A stretch of DNA of 41,746 bases from CAZLHO01 sp964559455. Its GTDB lineage: Bacteria > Krumholzibacteriota > Krumholzibacteriia > LZORAL124-64-63. Of the stretch, positions 8,295 to 16,382 are shown in pieces. The position numbers were made by a program, and so were the translations under genes. Each line of letters starts with the position of its first letter. Position 1 is the first letter of the stretch. The DNA is taken from contig CAZLHO010000024.1 in assembly GCA_964559455.1 (NCBI GenBank), forward strand, positions 1 to 41,746, in the 5' to 3' direction. The notes under the pieces were generated by a model, which worked only from the letters and a program-made list of their open reading frames with translations, had not been told where the DNA came from and did no database searches.

Positions 8295-8517
8295 GTCGCT
8301 GCTCCTGAAGTCGAAACCTCCGCCGCGGGCGCAAGCCCGCCGACGGGACCTCCCTGCCCCTGCCGCCACGGACGTTCAACCGTCAGTCTGCCACACCGAC
8401 GCGCCTACAGGAAGTCGTTTCCGGGTCGACAAAGAAGGATGTCGGGGTTAGGTCTATGGAGCCTTCGGCGGCGCTGCGCGCGCGGCGCCGGGCGCCGCGC
8501 ACCGCCAGGGAGGGAAA
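8295..8517. promoter_or_regulatory. Divergent intergenic region between two polysaccharide operons
   Basis: This 223-bp stretch separates the TTG start at 8294 from the ATG at 8518 and should hold promoters for both units. A weak plus-strand candidate is TCGACA, 17 nt, TAGGTC; no convincing minus-strand promoter was found. Two hairpins are clear: GCGGGC-GCAA-GCCCGC at 8325..8340, with a GNRA loop on the plus strand, and the strong one at 8480..8500 listed separately. Confidence 0.5.
8480..8500 (+). promoter_or_regulatory. GC-rich hairpin just upstream of the GT2 ribosome binding site
   Basis: GCGCGGCG (8480..8487) and CGCCGCGC (8493..8500) form a perfect 8-bp stem with a 5-nt loop. The Shine-Dalgarno AGGGAGGG begins about 7 nt later. 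If the transcript starts upstream, this leader hairpin lies against the ribosome landing site of the first gene of the plus-strand operon. A regulatory role is inference. Confidence 0.4.
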
Positions 8518-9411
8518 ATGTCCGAGGCACCGCTGGTCTCGGTGGTCACCGCCACCTACAACATGGGCCGCTACGTGGGCGCCGCCGTCGAGTCGGTCCT
8601 GGCCCAGTCCCATCCGCGCATGGAGGCGGTGGTCGTCGACGACGGCTCCACCGACGACACCGCCGCCGCGCTCGCCCGCTTCGCCGACGACCCGCGCGTG
8701 AAGGTGATCCGCCAGGAGAACGCCGGCCAGACCGTGGCCAAGAACCGCGGTCTGCACGAGGCCCGCGGCGAATTCGTGGGATTCTGCGACGCCGACGACC
8801 TCTGGCTGCCCCGGAAGGTCGAACGCCAGCTGCCCCTCTTCGACGACGCCGGCCGCGTGGCCGTGGTCTACGGCCGCTTCGAGGTCATCGACGCCGAGGG
8901 CCGCTTCCTGCGCGCCCCCCGCTTCCCCGCCCACGCCGGCCGGATCACCGAGCCCCTGCTCGCCGACAACTTCGTCCACTTCCCCACCGCGCTCGCCCGC
9001 CGCGACGTGCTGCTCGAAAAGGGCGGCTTCGACGAATCGCTGACCATGGGCATCGACTACGATCTCTGGCTGCGCGTCTCGGTCGACCACGACTTCGCCT
9101 TCCTGGACGAGATCCTGGTGCGCTACCGCGTCTGGGAGGGCCAGATGTCCCGCCGCATGGGCGAGCGCTTCGACAACGCCTTCCGGCTGATGACCGCCTT
9201 CCTCGAACGCCACCCCGACAGCGTGAGCCCGGCCGGCCAGCGCGCCGCCTGGGCCCACACCCACGTCTCGCGCGCCCTCTGGCACCTGGAGGAGGGCCGC
9301 CGCCGCGAGGCCTGGCGCGATTTCCGCAGCGCCCTGGCCCGGCGCCCCTGGGACCGTCGCCTCTGGCGGGGCCTGCTCGGCCTAGCCGGCCCCGTCCGGA
9401 GCCGGACGTGA
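8518..9411 (+). CDS. Glycosyltransferase, family 2
   Basis: The 297 residues start with a GT-A domain that begins VSVVTATYNMGRYVG. It is followed by VVVDDGSTDDT and the metal-binding DxD in CDADDLW. The C-terminal 60 or so residues are helical and Arg-rich, common in WcaA/RfbF-like sugar transferases. No membrane segment is seen, so it is a cytoplasmic or membrane-associated enzyme. GGGAGGGAAA precedes the ATG. Its stop overlaps the start of the flippase gene (GTGA, 4 nt), which points to translational coupling. The transferred sugar is unknown. Confidence 0.93.
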   Translation: MSEAPLVSVVTATYNMGRYVGAAVESVLAQSHPRMEAVVVDDGSTDDTAAALARFADDPRVKVIRQENAGQTVAKNRGLHEARGEFVGFCDADDLWLPRKVERQLPLFDDAGRVAVVYGRFEVIDAEGRFLRAPRFPAHAGRITEPLLADNFVHFPTALARRDVLLEKGGFDESLTMGIDYDLWLRVSVDHDFAFLDEILVRYRVWEGQMSRRMGERFDNAFRLMTAFLERHPDSVSPAGQRAAWAHTHVSRALWHLEEGRRREAWRDFRSALARRPWDRRLWRGLLGLAGPVRSRT

Positions 9412-10973
9412 GCACCCGCGACACCTTCAGGCACGCCGCGGTCTACAGCGGCGCCTCGATGCTGGCCAAGCTGGCCGGCTTCATCATGCTGCCGTTCTAC
9501 GCCCACCTGCTGAAGGGCGCCGGCTACGGCGTGATCGGCATGCTCGACGCCAGCACCAGCTTCCTGCTCAGCCTCTTCGCCTACGGCATCAGCAGCGGCC
9601 TGACCCGCTTCTACCACGAGCAGCCCGCGGGCCGCGAGGGCCGCGTCATCAGCACGGGCCTGACCCTGCTCTGGGGCGTCAACCTGCCGGTGGTCGCCCT
9701 GTTGATGATCTTCGCCCGCCCGCTGAGCTCGCTGCTGCTGGGCGACCCCGCCTGGGCGCCCGAGGTCCGGCTGGCTCTGCTCGCCTTCCTGATCGACCTC
9801 ACCGGCCAGGCCGCCGGCACGCTGATGGTCATCCGGAGGCAGTCGACCCTCTTCTCGGGCATCAGCCTGCTGCGCCTGCTGACCGGACTCTCGTTGAACA
9901 TCTACCTGATCGTGGTCCTGGGCATGGGCCTGCGGGGCTACTTCATCAGCTCGGTCGTCATGGCCCTGGTGTCGTCGGCCATCAGCCACGGCATCGCCCT
10001 GCGCGCCTGCGGCCTGGGCTTCGACCGCCGCCTGGCCGTCGAACTCATGCGCTTCCAACTGCCGCTGATCCCGGGCAACCTGGTCTCGTTCGTCTCGCGG
10101 CAGGTCGAGCGCGTGCTCCTGCGCTTCCTGATCAGCATCGAGAGCGTCGGCGTGCTGGAGATGGCCGGCAAGTTCCCTTCCCTGATCCCGATCATCGTCA
10201 CCCGCCCCTTCATGCGCTCCTGGAACACCCGTCGCGTCGAGATCGCGGAGCTTCCCGGAGCGCACGAGGAGATCGGGCGCATGTTCACGCGCTTCCTGCT
10301 GCTGGCCGTCTTCGCCGCCGTGGTGCTGGGCGTGAACATCCGCGAGGTGCTGGAGCTGCTCACGCCGCCGGAGTTCTGGCCGGCGGCCCACGTCGCCCGC
10401 ATCGAGATCGTCTCGCTGGTTCTGGCCGGCAGCTACTACCACCTGATGTTCGGCCTCTACTATCACAAGCGCACGGGCACGATCGCCCTGATCCGCGCCG
10501 TCACCTCGCTGGTCAAGATCGGACTCAGCTACGTCTTCATCAGCACCTGGGGCATCTACGGCGCGGCCTGGTCGGCCTGCCTGATCTGGGGCGCCACCCT
10601 GCTCTGGTCGGCGATCAAGTCCCAGGCCCTCTACCCGATCCGCATCGAGTACCGCAAGATCGCGTTGATCGTGGCCGCCGCCCTGGTCCTGGACCGGATC
10701 CTGGGCTCGTTCGAGATCCGCGACACCGCCGCCCACGCCTGGCTGGCGGAGAAGGGGCTGCCGGCGCTCTTCCCGATGATCGACGCCTCTCCGCTGGGCG
10801 GCCTGAAGGACGGCCGCCTCTCCTCCCTGCTCGCCGAGCGCGCCCCCCTGGTGGCGTCGCTGATGCTGCGGATCACGCTTTCGTTCTCGTACCTGCTGAT
10901 CTTCCCGCTCTTCCACGACGGCAGCCGGGACGCCCTGCTGCGGCGGTGGCCCCGCCGAGGGCCGAATCGATAA
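9408..10973 (+). CDS. Polysaccharide flippase, Wzx-like (MVF/PST family)
   Basis: The protein has 521 residues with about 14 hydrophobic segments. It begins with a short cytoplasmic end and AAVYSGASMLAKLAGFIML, the usual first helix of Wzx/MurJ-type exporters. The start is GTG at 9408, embedded in the GTGA overlap with the GT2 stop. Members move undecaprenyl-linked oligosaccharide from the inner to the outer leaflet. An unusual loop of roughly 55 polar residues lies between the last two helices, after LDRILGS and before LRITLSFSYLLIF. The neighbours (GTs, and a Wzy-like protein at 20246) support a Wzx/Wzy pathway; substrate specificity cannot be read from sequence. Confidence 0.92.
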   Translation: MSTRDTFRHAAVYSGASMLAKLAGFIMLPFYAHLLKGAGYGVIGMLDASTSFLLSLFAYGISSGLTRFYHEQPAGREGRVISTGLTLLWGVNLPVVALLMIFARPLSSLLLGDPAWAPEVRLALLAFLIDLTGQAAGTLMVIRRQSTLFSGISLLRLLTGLSLNIYLIVVLGMGLRGYFISSVVMALVSSAISHGIALRACGLGFDRRLAVELMRFQLPLIPGNLVSFVSRQVERVLLRFLISIESVGVLEMAGKFPSLIPIIVTRPFMRSWNTRRVEIAELPGAHEEIGRMFTRFLLLAVFAAVVLGVNIREVLELLTPPEFWPAAHVARIEIVSLVLAGSYYHLMFGLYYHKRTGTIALIRAVTSLVKIGLSYVFISTWGIYGAAWSACLIWGATLLWSAIKSQALYPIRIEYRKIALIVAAALVLDRILGSFEIRDTAAHAWLAEKGLPALFPMIDASPLGGLKDGRLSSLLAERAPLVASLMLRITLSFSYLLIFPLFHDGSRDALLRRWPRRGPNR

Positions 10974-11018
10974 ACTGTTTTCGGCACATGACTTGCTTAC
11001 AAATACCCCCGGGGAGGG

Positions 11019-11047
11019 GTGACAACCCCGGGAGAATGACTTATGCT
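11019..11047 (+). promoter_or_regulatory. Promoter of the secreted SGNH-like gene
   Basis: GTGACA (-35, 5 of 6), exactly 17 nt, then TATGCT (-10, 4 of 6). The expected start is near 11054, giving a leader of about 55 nt. This placement excludes the upstream ATG at 11043, which overlaps the -10 box. The 9-mer GTGACAACC that starts at the -35 recurs at 11100..11108, directly before the start codon. Confidence 0.55.
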
Positions 11048-11108
11048 TGAACGCCTGATTTTTTTAATTCAGGGAAGATGGTTCCAGCCACGGGAGAGTG
11101 TGACAACC

Positions 11109-12497
11109 ATGCCCCGCAGCTTCTGGATCGGTACGGTCGCCCTGCTGGCGGCCTGCCTGCCGGGACCGGCCCTCGCCCAGCTCGACATCGTGGCTGACGC
11201 TTGGCCGGACCCCGCCGCCGACATCTACGACGGCGACCGCGTCACGGTGCGCTGGACCTTCTCGGGCGCACCCGCGGATTCGCTCCGCCTCGACTTCCAC
11301 GACGGGACGTCGGTCGGCTGCGGCGCCGGCGTGACCGAGACGGTCCACGTCTACGCCGTGCCCGGCGTCTACGACCTCGACATCCGCGCCTGGCGCGACG
11401 GCGTGCAGTCCGTCTACCGCGCCCGCTCCTTCGCCTCCGTCCAGCAGAGACCCTTCGTGGGCTCGAACCTGATGTTCGTCCACCATTCGACCGGGCGCTA
11501 CCTGCTGCGCGACTCCGGCATCCGCAGCCTCGTCGGCTACGCCACCCAGTCCAAGGGCGCCACCGTCCGCTTCTGGGACCACGACTACCACAGCGGGAAC
11601 ACCTACACGGGCATCATCGACCCCGACAGCACCGTCTTCCGCAGCTGGTCCTACGGCACCGAGGCCAACGACATCACGCCCTACGGCTACCACCAGATCT
11701 TCACGACGCAGAACGCCTTCCGCGATTCCCTGCTGTCGCGCCACGACGTGATCGTCTTCAAGAACGACCACGGCACCGGCGACATCGCCAGCCAGGCCCA
11801 GCTCGACGCCTACAAGCAGTGGGTGCTGGCCACGCGGGACGTCTTCGACCAGCATCCCGACAAGCTCTTCGTCTACGTCTCGGGCCCGCCGCGCCGGCCC
11901 GAGGATTCCGGCGGCATCGACGAGGCCGACCGCGCCCGTGAATTCTACGACTGGCTGGCCTCGCCCGAGGTGCTGAACGGCCATCCCAACCTCGTCTACT
12001 TCGATCTCTTCTCGATGCTGGCCGCTGCCGACGACCCCGCCGACCCCGAGCGCAACCTCCTGCGCCCCGAGTACCGCGAGGGCCCCGACGGCAACACGGA
12101 CAGCCACCCGAACTCGCTGGCGAACATCACCATCGGCCCGGTCTTCGCGGCCTTCCTCACGGAGCTGGTGACGCCGCCGACGACGACCGACGCGCCGGCG
12201 GCGCCGGCGGCCCTCGCGAGCGTCGTGCTGCGGCCCAACACGCCGAATCCCTTCAACCCCGCCACCGTGATCCGCTTCGACCTGCGGCGCGACGGCCTCG
12301 TCGGCCTGCGCATTTTCGACTTGTCGGGACGGCGGATCCGGACCATTCTCGAACCGACCTGGCTGCGCGCCGACTCCCACGCCTATCGCTGGGACGGCCG
12401 CGACGACGGCGGGCGCAACATGCCCTCCGGAGTCTATGTCTTCCGGATCGAGACTCCCGCCGGCGCGGCGGGACGCCGCATGACGCTGGTGAGGTGA
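11109..12497 (+). CDS. Secreted SGNH-like protein with FlgD/Ig-like C-terminal domain
   Basis: The protein has 462 residues. A signal peptide ends ALAQ at about residue 24. An Ig/PKD-like domain follows (about 25-115), then a domain with FVHHSTGR (S127), FKNDHGTGD (K218 to D225), VSGPPRRP, AREFYDWLA and DSHPN (D331, H333), an SGNH-hydrolase-like order of Ser, Asn/Lys block and Asp-x-His. The C-terminus (about 375-462) has PNTPNPFNPATVIRF and ends GVYVFRIE...MTLVR, the FlgD/T9SS-type-A-like sorting or Ig domain seen in FCB-group secreted proteins. It sits between the flippase and an acyltransferase, so glycan deacylation or acyl transfer outside the cell is plausible but inferred. A paralogue of the middle domain is at 21683..22639. 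The start at 11109 is supported by the signal peptide and the promoter position. Confidence 0.8.
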   Translation: MPRSFWIGTVALLAACLPGPALAQLDIVADAWPDPAADIYDGDRVTVRWTFSGAPADSLRLDFHDGTSVGCGAGVTETVHVYAVPGVYDLDIRAWRDGVQSVYRARSFASVQQRPFVGSNLMFVHHSTGRYLLRDSGIRSLVGYATQSKGATVRFWDHDYHSGNTYTGIIDPDSTVFRSWSYGTEANDITPYGYHQIFTTQNAFRDSLLSRHDVIVFKNDHGTGDIASQAQLDAYKQWVLATRDVFDQHPDKLFVYVSGPPRRPEDSGGIDEADRAREFYDWLASPEVLNGHPNLVYFDLFSMLAAADDPADPERNLLRPEYREGPDGNTDSHPNSLANITIGPVFAAFLTELVTPPTTTDAPAAPAALASVVLRPNTPNPFNPATVIRFDLRRDGLVGLRIFDLSGRRIRTILEPTWLRADSHAYRWDGRDDGGRNMPSGVYVFRIETPAGAAGRRMTLVR

Positions 12498-13105
12498 TGG
12501 CGGAAGTCCCCGACTCCCTGATCAGGATCCTCAAGGAATTCTGGTGGGCCATGCGCTCTCCCGAAGGGCGGGTGGCCCTGCGCTACACCCTGGTGCGCGA
12601 CCTTCCCGGCAGCTACGGTTTCCTGGCCCGCAGACGCGCGCTCCGGCCCTGGCTCGCCGCCGCGGGCCCCAACCTGCGCATCCACGTCGGCGCCCGCTTC
12701 CGCAATCCCCACAAGCTGCGGGTCGGCGAGAACGTGACCATCGGCGTCGACAACTTCCTGCAGGCCGCCGGCGGCATCGCCATCGGCGACCACAGCCTGC
12801 TGGGCCCCGGCGTGAAGATCTGGTCCGCGAACCACGTCTACGCCGACGGCGAACGCCTGATCCGCGAACAGGGATTCGAATACAAGGCCGTTTCGATCGG
12901 CCGGGACGTCTGGATCGGCGCCAACGCCTTCATCATGCCCGGCACGGAGCTCGGCGACGGCTGCATCGTGGCCGCCGGCTCCGTCGTCGGCGCCAAGCAC
13001 TACCCGCCGGACAAGATCCTGGCCGGAAATCCCGCGCGCGTGATAGGGTCGCGCCGTCGCGGGGAACCCGAGCCGGGAGATGGCGGTGATGGCGCATCGG
13101 GATGA
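12494..13105 (+). CDS. Hexapeptide-repeat acyltransferase (WcaF/maltose O-acetyltransferase type)
   Basis: The protein has 203 residues. A helical N-terminus is followed by hexapeptide repeats from about residue 70 (NLRIHVGARF, KLRVGENVTIG, GIAIGDHSLLGPG). A looped-out segment, WSANHVY, carries the presumed catalytic His, and then come VSIGRDVWIGANAFIMPG and GDGCIVAAGSVV. It ends in ILAGNPARVIG, the family's closing motif. It probably acetylates a sugar of the repeat unit in the cytoplasm using acetyl-CoA. The start is either GTG at 12494 or ATG at 12497; both overlap the preceding stop codon. The 3' end overlaps the start of the fusion gene. Confidence 0.88.
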   Translation: MMAEVPDSLIRILKEFWWAMRSPEGRVALRYTLVRDLPGSYGFLARRRALRPWLAAAGPNLRIHVGARFRNPHKLRVGENVTIGVDNFLQAAGGIAIGDHSLLGPGVKIWSANHVYADGERLIREQGFEYKAVSIGRDVWIGANAFIMPGTELGDGCIVAAGSVVGAKHYPPDKILAGNPARVIGSRRRGEPEPGDGGDGASG

Positions 13106-15230
13106 CGACGGACTGAGATGTCCCGAGTGCCTGGGCGCCCTGGCGCGCGAGCCCGGGACCCTGCGCTGCGCGGACTGCGGTTCCGTCTACGATTCCGTCT
13201 GGGACATCCCGGACTTCGCGCGCCGCCGCGACTACTTCTACTCCCCCTGCCCCCGCGACTGGCTGGACGCCGCCCTGCTGCGGATGGCGCCGGAACGCGG
13301 CGAACTTCCCGTCGATGAATTCCTGCGCAGGTTGATCGACCGCATCCCCGAATCCGCCCGCAAGCAGGAGTGGGTGGAGAACCTGGTGGACGAGAGCCGC
13401 GCCGCCTTCAAGCTGCTGCTCTCACCCCGCCCCGGCGGGCGCATCCTGAACCTGGGCTGCGGCTGGGACGAGACGACGATCAACCTGGCCCGCAACTGGG
13501 GCCGCGTCACCGCCATCGACCTGACCCGCGACCGGATCCAGGTGCTGGACGTCAAGCGGCGCGGGACCCTGGCCGACCGCATCGACCTGGCCGTCGGCGG
13601 GGACCGTCCCCGGCTGCCCTTCGCCGACGGTCTCTTCGACGCGGTCTGCCTGAACGGCGTGCTCGAATGGGTGGCCGCGGACTGGACCGAGGTCAGCGCG
13701 GCCTACGCCTCCCGCCGCACCCGGGCGGGCAGCATGCTGCTGGCCCTGCGCGAGGTCCTCGGCGCCCGGAATCCCCGGCGGCGCCAGCTGGCCTTCCTGC
13801 GCGAGGTCCGCCGCGTGCTCCGTCCCGACGGCGAGATCTACATCGGGATCGAGAACCGCTACGGCCGCGAATACTTCCGGGGCCGGCCCGACCACCATTC
13901 CCGGCTGCTCTTCGGCTCTCTCTACCCCCGGATCCTCAGCCACCTGATCTCGCTGCTGAAGACCCACAAGCCCTACCTGACGTACACCTATTCCCGCCGC
14001 GGCTATCGTCGGCTCCTGGCCGAGGCCGGTTTCCCCGAGGCGGCCTTCCAGGCCGTCGAACCCAGCTACCGGCAACCCCTGGCCTTCGTGGACCTGGACG
14101 ACAAGGCCGCCGTCGACGCACATCAGCGGAGCACCGCCGGCCACCGGCGACCCCTGCCGGCGCGCCTCTACGCCCGGACCGTGCCCGCCTTCGCCATCGT
14201 GGCCGGGACCGACCCGTCCCCCCGCTCGCTGCTGCGCACGATCCTCGACGGCGTGGCGGCCGAGCTGGACCTGCCCGCCGGCTGCTGGCGCGGCGCGACG
14301 ACGCTCGTGAACCGGAAGGGCAAGGCGACCGTGGTCAGCGCCACCGACGACTCGGCGGCGCAGGTGGTCGTCAAGATCCCGCTGGTGCCGCTGACCGGGA
14401 TGCGGTTGCGCACCAACGCCGCCGCGCTGCGGGCCCTCGCCTCCGGGCTGCCCGAGTCCTCGCCCCTGAAGCCGCTGCTGCCGCGGCCTCTGCTGGCGAC
14501 GACGATCGCGGGCATGACGGTCCACGTCGAATCCGCCCTGCCGGGACGGCCCTGGGCCGCGCATCGAGACGTCGACGACGACGCCCTGCTGCGCGAGGCG
14601 GCCGCCCTCGCGGGCCGGGTCGCCGCCCGGGAGGTCGTCTGCGCCGACGTTCCCGAGGGCTCGCTCACGGACCCGGCGCAGGCCGATCTGCTGGCCGACC
14701 TGCTCACCCGCACCGACCCCGGCCTGGCGCCCGCGCTCGCCGACGTGAAGGACCTGCTCGGCGACGGCGCCGTCTCTGCCGCCCTGCGCAAGGGCGACGG
14801 CTCGCTGAGCAACGTGCTGGCGGCGCAGGGGCGCATCAGCGCCCTGATCGACTGGGACGACAGCGTGCTCACGCGTCACCCGCTGTCCGGCCTGACCGAT
14901 CTGCTCTTCTCCTGGGCCTGGCACCGCCCCGGCGCCTCGCGGGCCGACACCCTGACCGCGCTGGTTTCGGGGGATCGTGGAGAGACGTTGCGCGGCGTCG
15001 ACGTCGACGCCGCCCTGGCCGCCTTCGCCGGCGGGAGAGCAGCCGAGAGCGGGCGAACGCCGGAGCCTGCGACGCCGCGTGATCTCGCCCTGGCCGCCCT
15101 GGCCTCCTGGCTGGACCACGCCTCCCAGGAGCTGCAGCATCCCGCCTGCGGCTTCAGCCGCGCCCGCGTCGAGCAACTGCTGGTCGAACCTTGCCGACGG
15201 GTCGCGCCGCTGCTGGACGCGCTCCGCTGA
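13089..15230 (+). CDS. Zinc-ribbon / SAM methyltransferase / APH-type kinase fusion
   Basis: The protein has 713 residues in three parts. Residues 9-40 are a Trm112-like zinc ribbon with C11, C14, C27 and C30. Residues 90-330 are a class I SAM methyltransferase with motif I ILNLGCGWDE (about 119-128), an acidic AIDL strand end, and a post-motif FDAVCLNGVLEW. Residues 395-713 resemble aminoglycoside-phosphotransferase/choline-kinase folds: VVVKIPL (candidate ATP Lys), the catalytic loop KGDGSLSNVL (family form HGDxxxxN, here Lys for His) and IDWDDS (metal Asp). It could methylate and phosphorylate the glycan or its carrier. I chose ATG at 13089, 9 nt after GGGAG, over 13080. It is the last gene of the plus-strand operon and overlaps the acyltransferase 3' end. 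Domain reading is by motif; the substrates are unknown. Confidence 0.85.
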   Translation: MAHRDDDGLRCPECLGALAREPGTLRCADCGSVYDSVWDIPDFARRRDYFYSPCPRDWLDAALLRMAPERGELPVDEFLRRLIDRIPESARKQEWVENLVDESRAAFKLLLSPRPGGRILNLGCGWDETTINLARNWGRVTAIDLTRDRIQVLDVKRRGTLADRIDLAVGGDRPRLPFADGLFDAVCLNGVLEWVAADWTEVSAAYASRRTRAGSMLLALREVLGARNPRRRQLAFLREVRRVLRPDGEIYIGIENRYGREYFRGRPDHHSRLLFGSLYPRILSHLISLLKTHKPYLTYTYSRRGYRRLLAEAGFPEAAFQAVEPSYRQPLAFVDLDDKAAVDAHQRSTAGHRRPLPARLYARTVPAFAIVAGTDPSPRSLLRTILDGVAAELDLPAGCWRGATTLVNRKGKATVVSATDDSAAQVVVKIPLVPLTGMRLRTNAAALRALASGLPESSPLKPLLPRPLLATTIAGMTVHVESALPGRPWAAHRDVDDDALLREAAALAGRVAAREVVCADVPEGSLTDPAQADLLADLLTRTDPGLAPALADVKDLLGDGAVSAALRKGDGSLSNVLAAQGRISALIDWDDSVLTRHPLSGLTDLLFSWAWHRPGASRADTLTALVSGDRGETLRGVDVDAALAAFAGGRAAESGRTPEPATPRDLALAALASWLDHASQELQHPACGFSRARVEQLLVEPCRRVAPLLDALR

Positions 15231-15263
15231 TCCCTCATCCACGTTTTTTCGGCGGGGAAAGCC

Positions 15264-16382
15264 TTAGCCCCGGGCGGCGGCTTCGGCGTAGAGGTCGGCG
15301 TAGTCGGCGACGACACGGTCGATGGAATAGCGGCGGCGCTGCTCGTCGCGGGCCGCGTCGCCGATGCGCCTCGCCAGCGCCGGGTCGGCCGCCAGTCGGC
15401 GCCAGGCGGCCAGCAGGGCGGCCGGATCCCCCGGCGGGACGAGCAGTCCGGTCTCGCCGTCGCGCAGCACCTCGGCGAGACCGCCGACCCGCGAGGCCAC
15501 GACGGGCGTCCCCAGGGCCATGGCCTCGAGCAGGGCCAGGGGCAGCCCCTCGTGCCGCGAGGGCATCAGCAGGGCGTCCAGATGGGCCAGCCAGTCGCGG
15601 GCGTCGCGGCGGAAGCCGTGGAATAGGACACGGTCGGCCAGGCCCAGCCGCGCCGCCTCCCGCTCCAGCGACGGCCGCTCGGGTCCGTCGCCCACCACGT
15701 GCAGGATCAGATCGCGCGGCGCTTCGGGCAGGGCCAGAGCCGCCAGGGCCGTGGCGATGCCCTTGACGGGCGCCACCCGGCCCACGATCCCGACCTGGAA
15801 TCCCTCCCGGAACAATTCCGCCGGACGGGCCGCGTCGGCGGGCTCGAGCGGGGCGATGCCGTTGACCACGGTCCTGCGCACCAGCCCCCGGTGGGCGCCG
15901 GCGAAGTGGGCGCGGACATCCTCGGTGACGTAGGCGACGACGGCGTCCAGGCGCCGGGTGGCCCACGCGTCCAGTCCCAGATTCAGTCGCATGCGCAGGC
16001 CCCGCAGGGGATCCCCCGGCCTGGGTTCGCGCCGGCCGTGCTCGGTCTTGACCACGGCGAAGCGATGATGCCGGCGGGCGAGCAGGCAGGCCAGCACGGC
16101 CTTGTAGCCGTGGGCGTGGACCACGGCGACTCCCTCGCGCTCGAGGATCTCGGCCAGTTCCCGGCCCAGGGCGGGATCGTAGCGGTGCCGCGCGGGGAGG
16201 ATCGTCGGCCGCCAGCCCTGAGCGCGAGCCTGGGCCGCGAGTTCGGCGTCGTGGAAGAGGATCAGAGGAGGAGGAGGCCCGTCCGCGGCCAGCGCCGCGC
16301 CGAGGCCCAGCAGCAGCCGCTCCACGCCGCCGAAGAGTTCCCCGGCCGCGCAGAAGGCCGTGCGGAGAGAAGCAGGTGTCAT
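15264..16382 (-). CDS. Glycosyltransferase, GT4 (GT-B)
   Basis: The protein has 372 residues. An N-terminal acceptor domain with GELFGGVERLLLGL is followed by VVHAHGYKA. The C-terminal domain begins VGIVGRVAPVKG, a classic GT4 donor-side start, with VVGDGP and EX7E in HEGLPLALLE, then AMALGTPVVAS. This is the canonical cytoplasmic sugar transferase pattern. Its start codon overlaps the stop of the secreted Ig/lectin-like gene (ATGA), and no clear ribosome binding site is seen, so coupling to the upstream gene is likely. It is the last gene of the minus operon and converges with the fusion gene 33 bp away, with no obvious terminator hairpin between them. Confidence 0.93.
   Translation of the reverse strand: MTPASLRTAFCAAGELFGGVERLLLGLGAALAADGPPPPLILFHDAELAAQARAQGWRPTILPARHRYDPALGRELAEILEREGVAVVHAHGYKAVLACLLARRHHRFAVVKTEHGRREPRPGDPLRGLRMRLNLGLDAWATRRLDAVVAYVTEDVRAHFAGAHRGLVRRTVVNGIAPLEPADAARPAELFREGFQVGIVGRVAPVKGIATALAALALPEAPRDLILHVVGDGPERPSLEREAARLGLADRVLFHGFRRDARDWLAHLDALLMPSRHEGLPLALLEAMALGTPVVASRVGGLAEVLRDGETGLLVPPGDPAALLAAWRRLAADPALARRIGDAARDEQRRRYSIDRVVADYADLYAEAAARG

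Noticed and set aside
11016..11029. GGGGT-GACA-ACCCC hairpin as terminator of the flippase gene
   Set aside because: No T-tract follows, and it overlaps the -35 box of the next gene. It is more likely incidental or operator-like.
11043..11108. Upstream ATG at 11043 as start of the SGNH-like gene
   Set aside because: It falls inside the predicted -10 box, and the segment it adds lies before a complete signal peptide that begins at 11109.
13422..15242. Minus-strand frame of 606 codons opposite the fusion gene
   Set aside because: Composition is that of an antisense shadow (G, Q, V, A, R rich). It would overlap a gene with three sets of conserved domain motifs.
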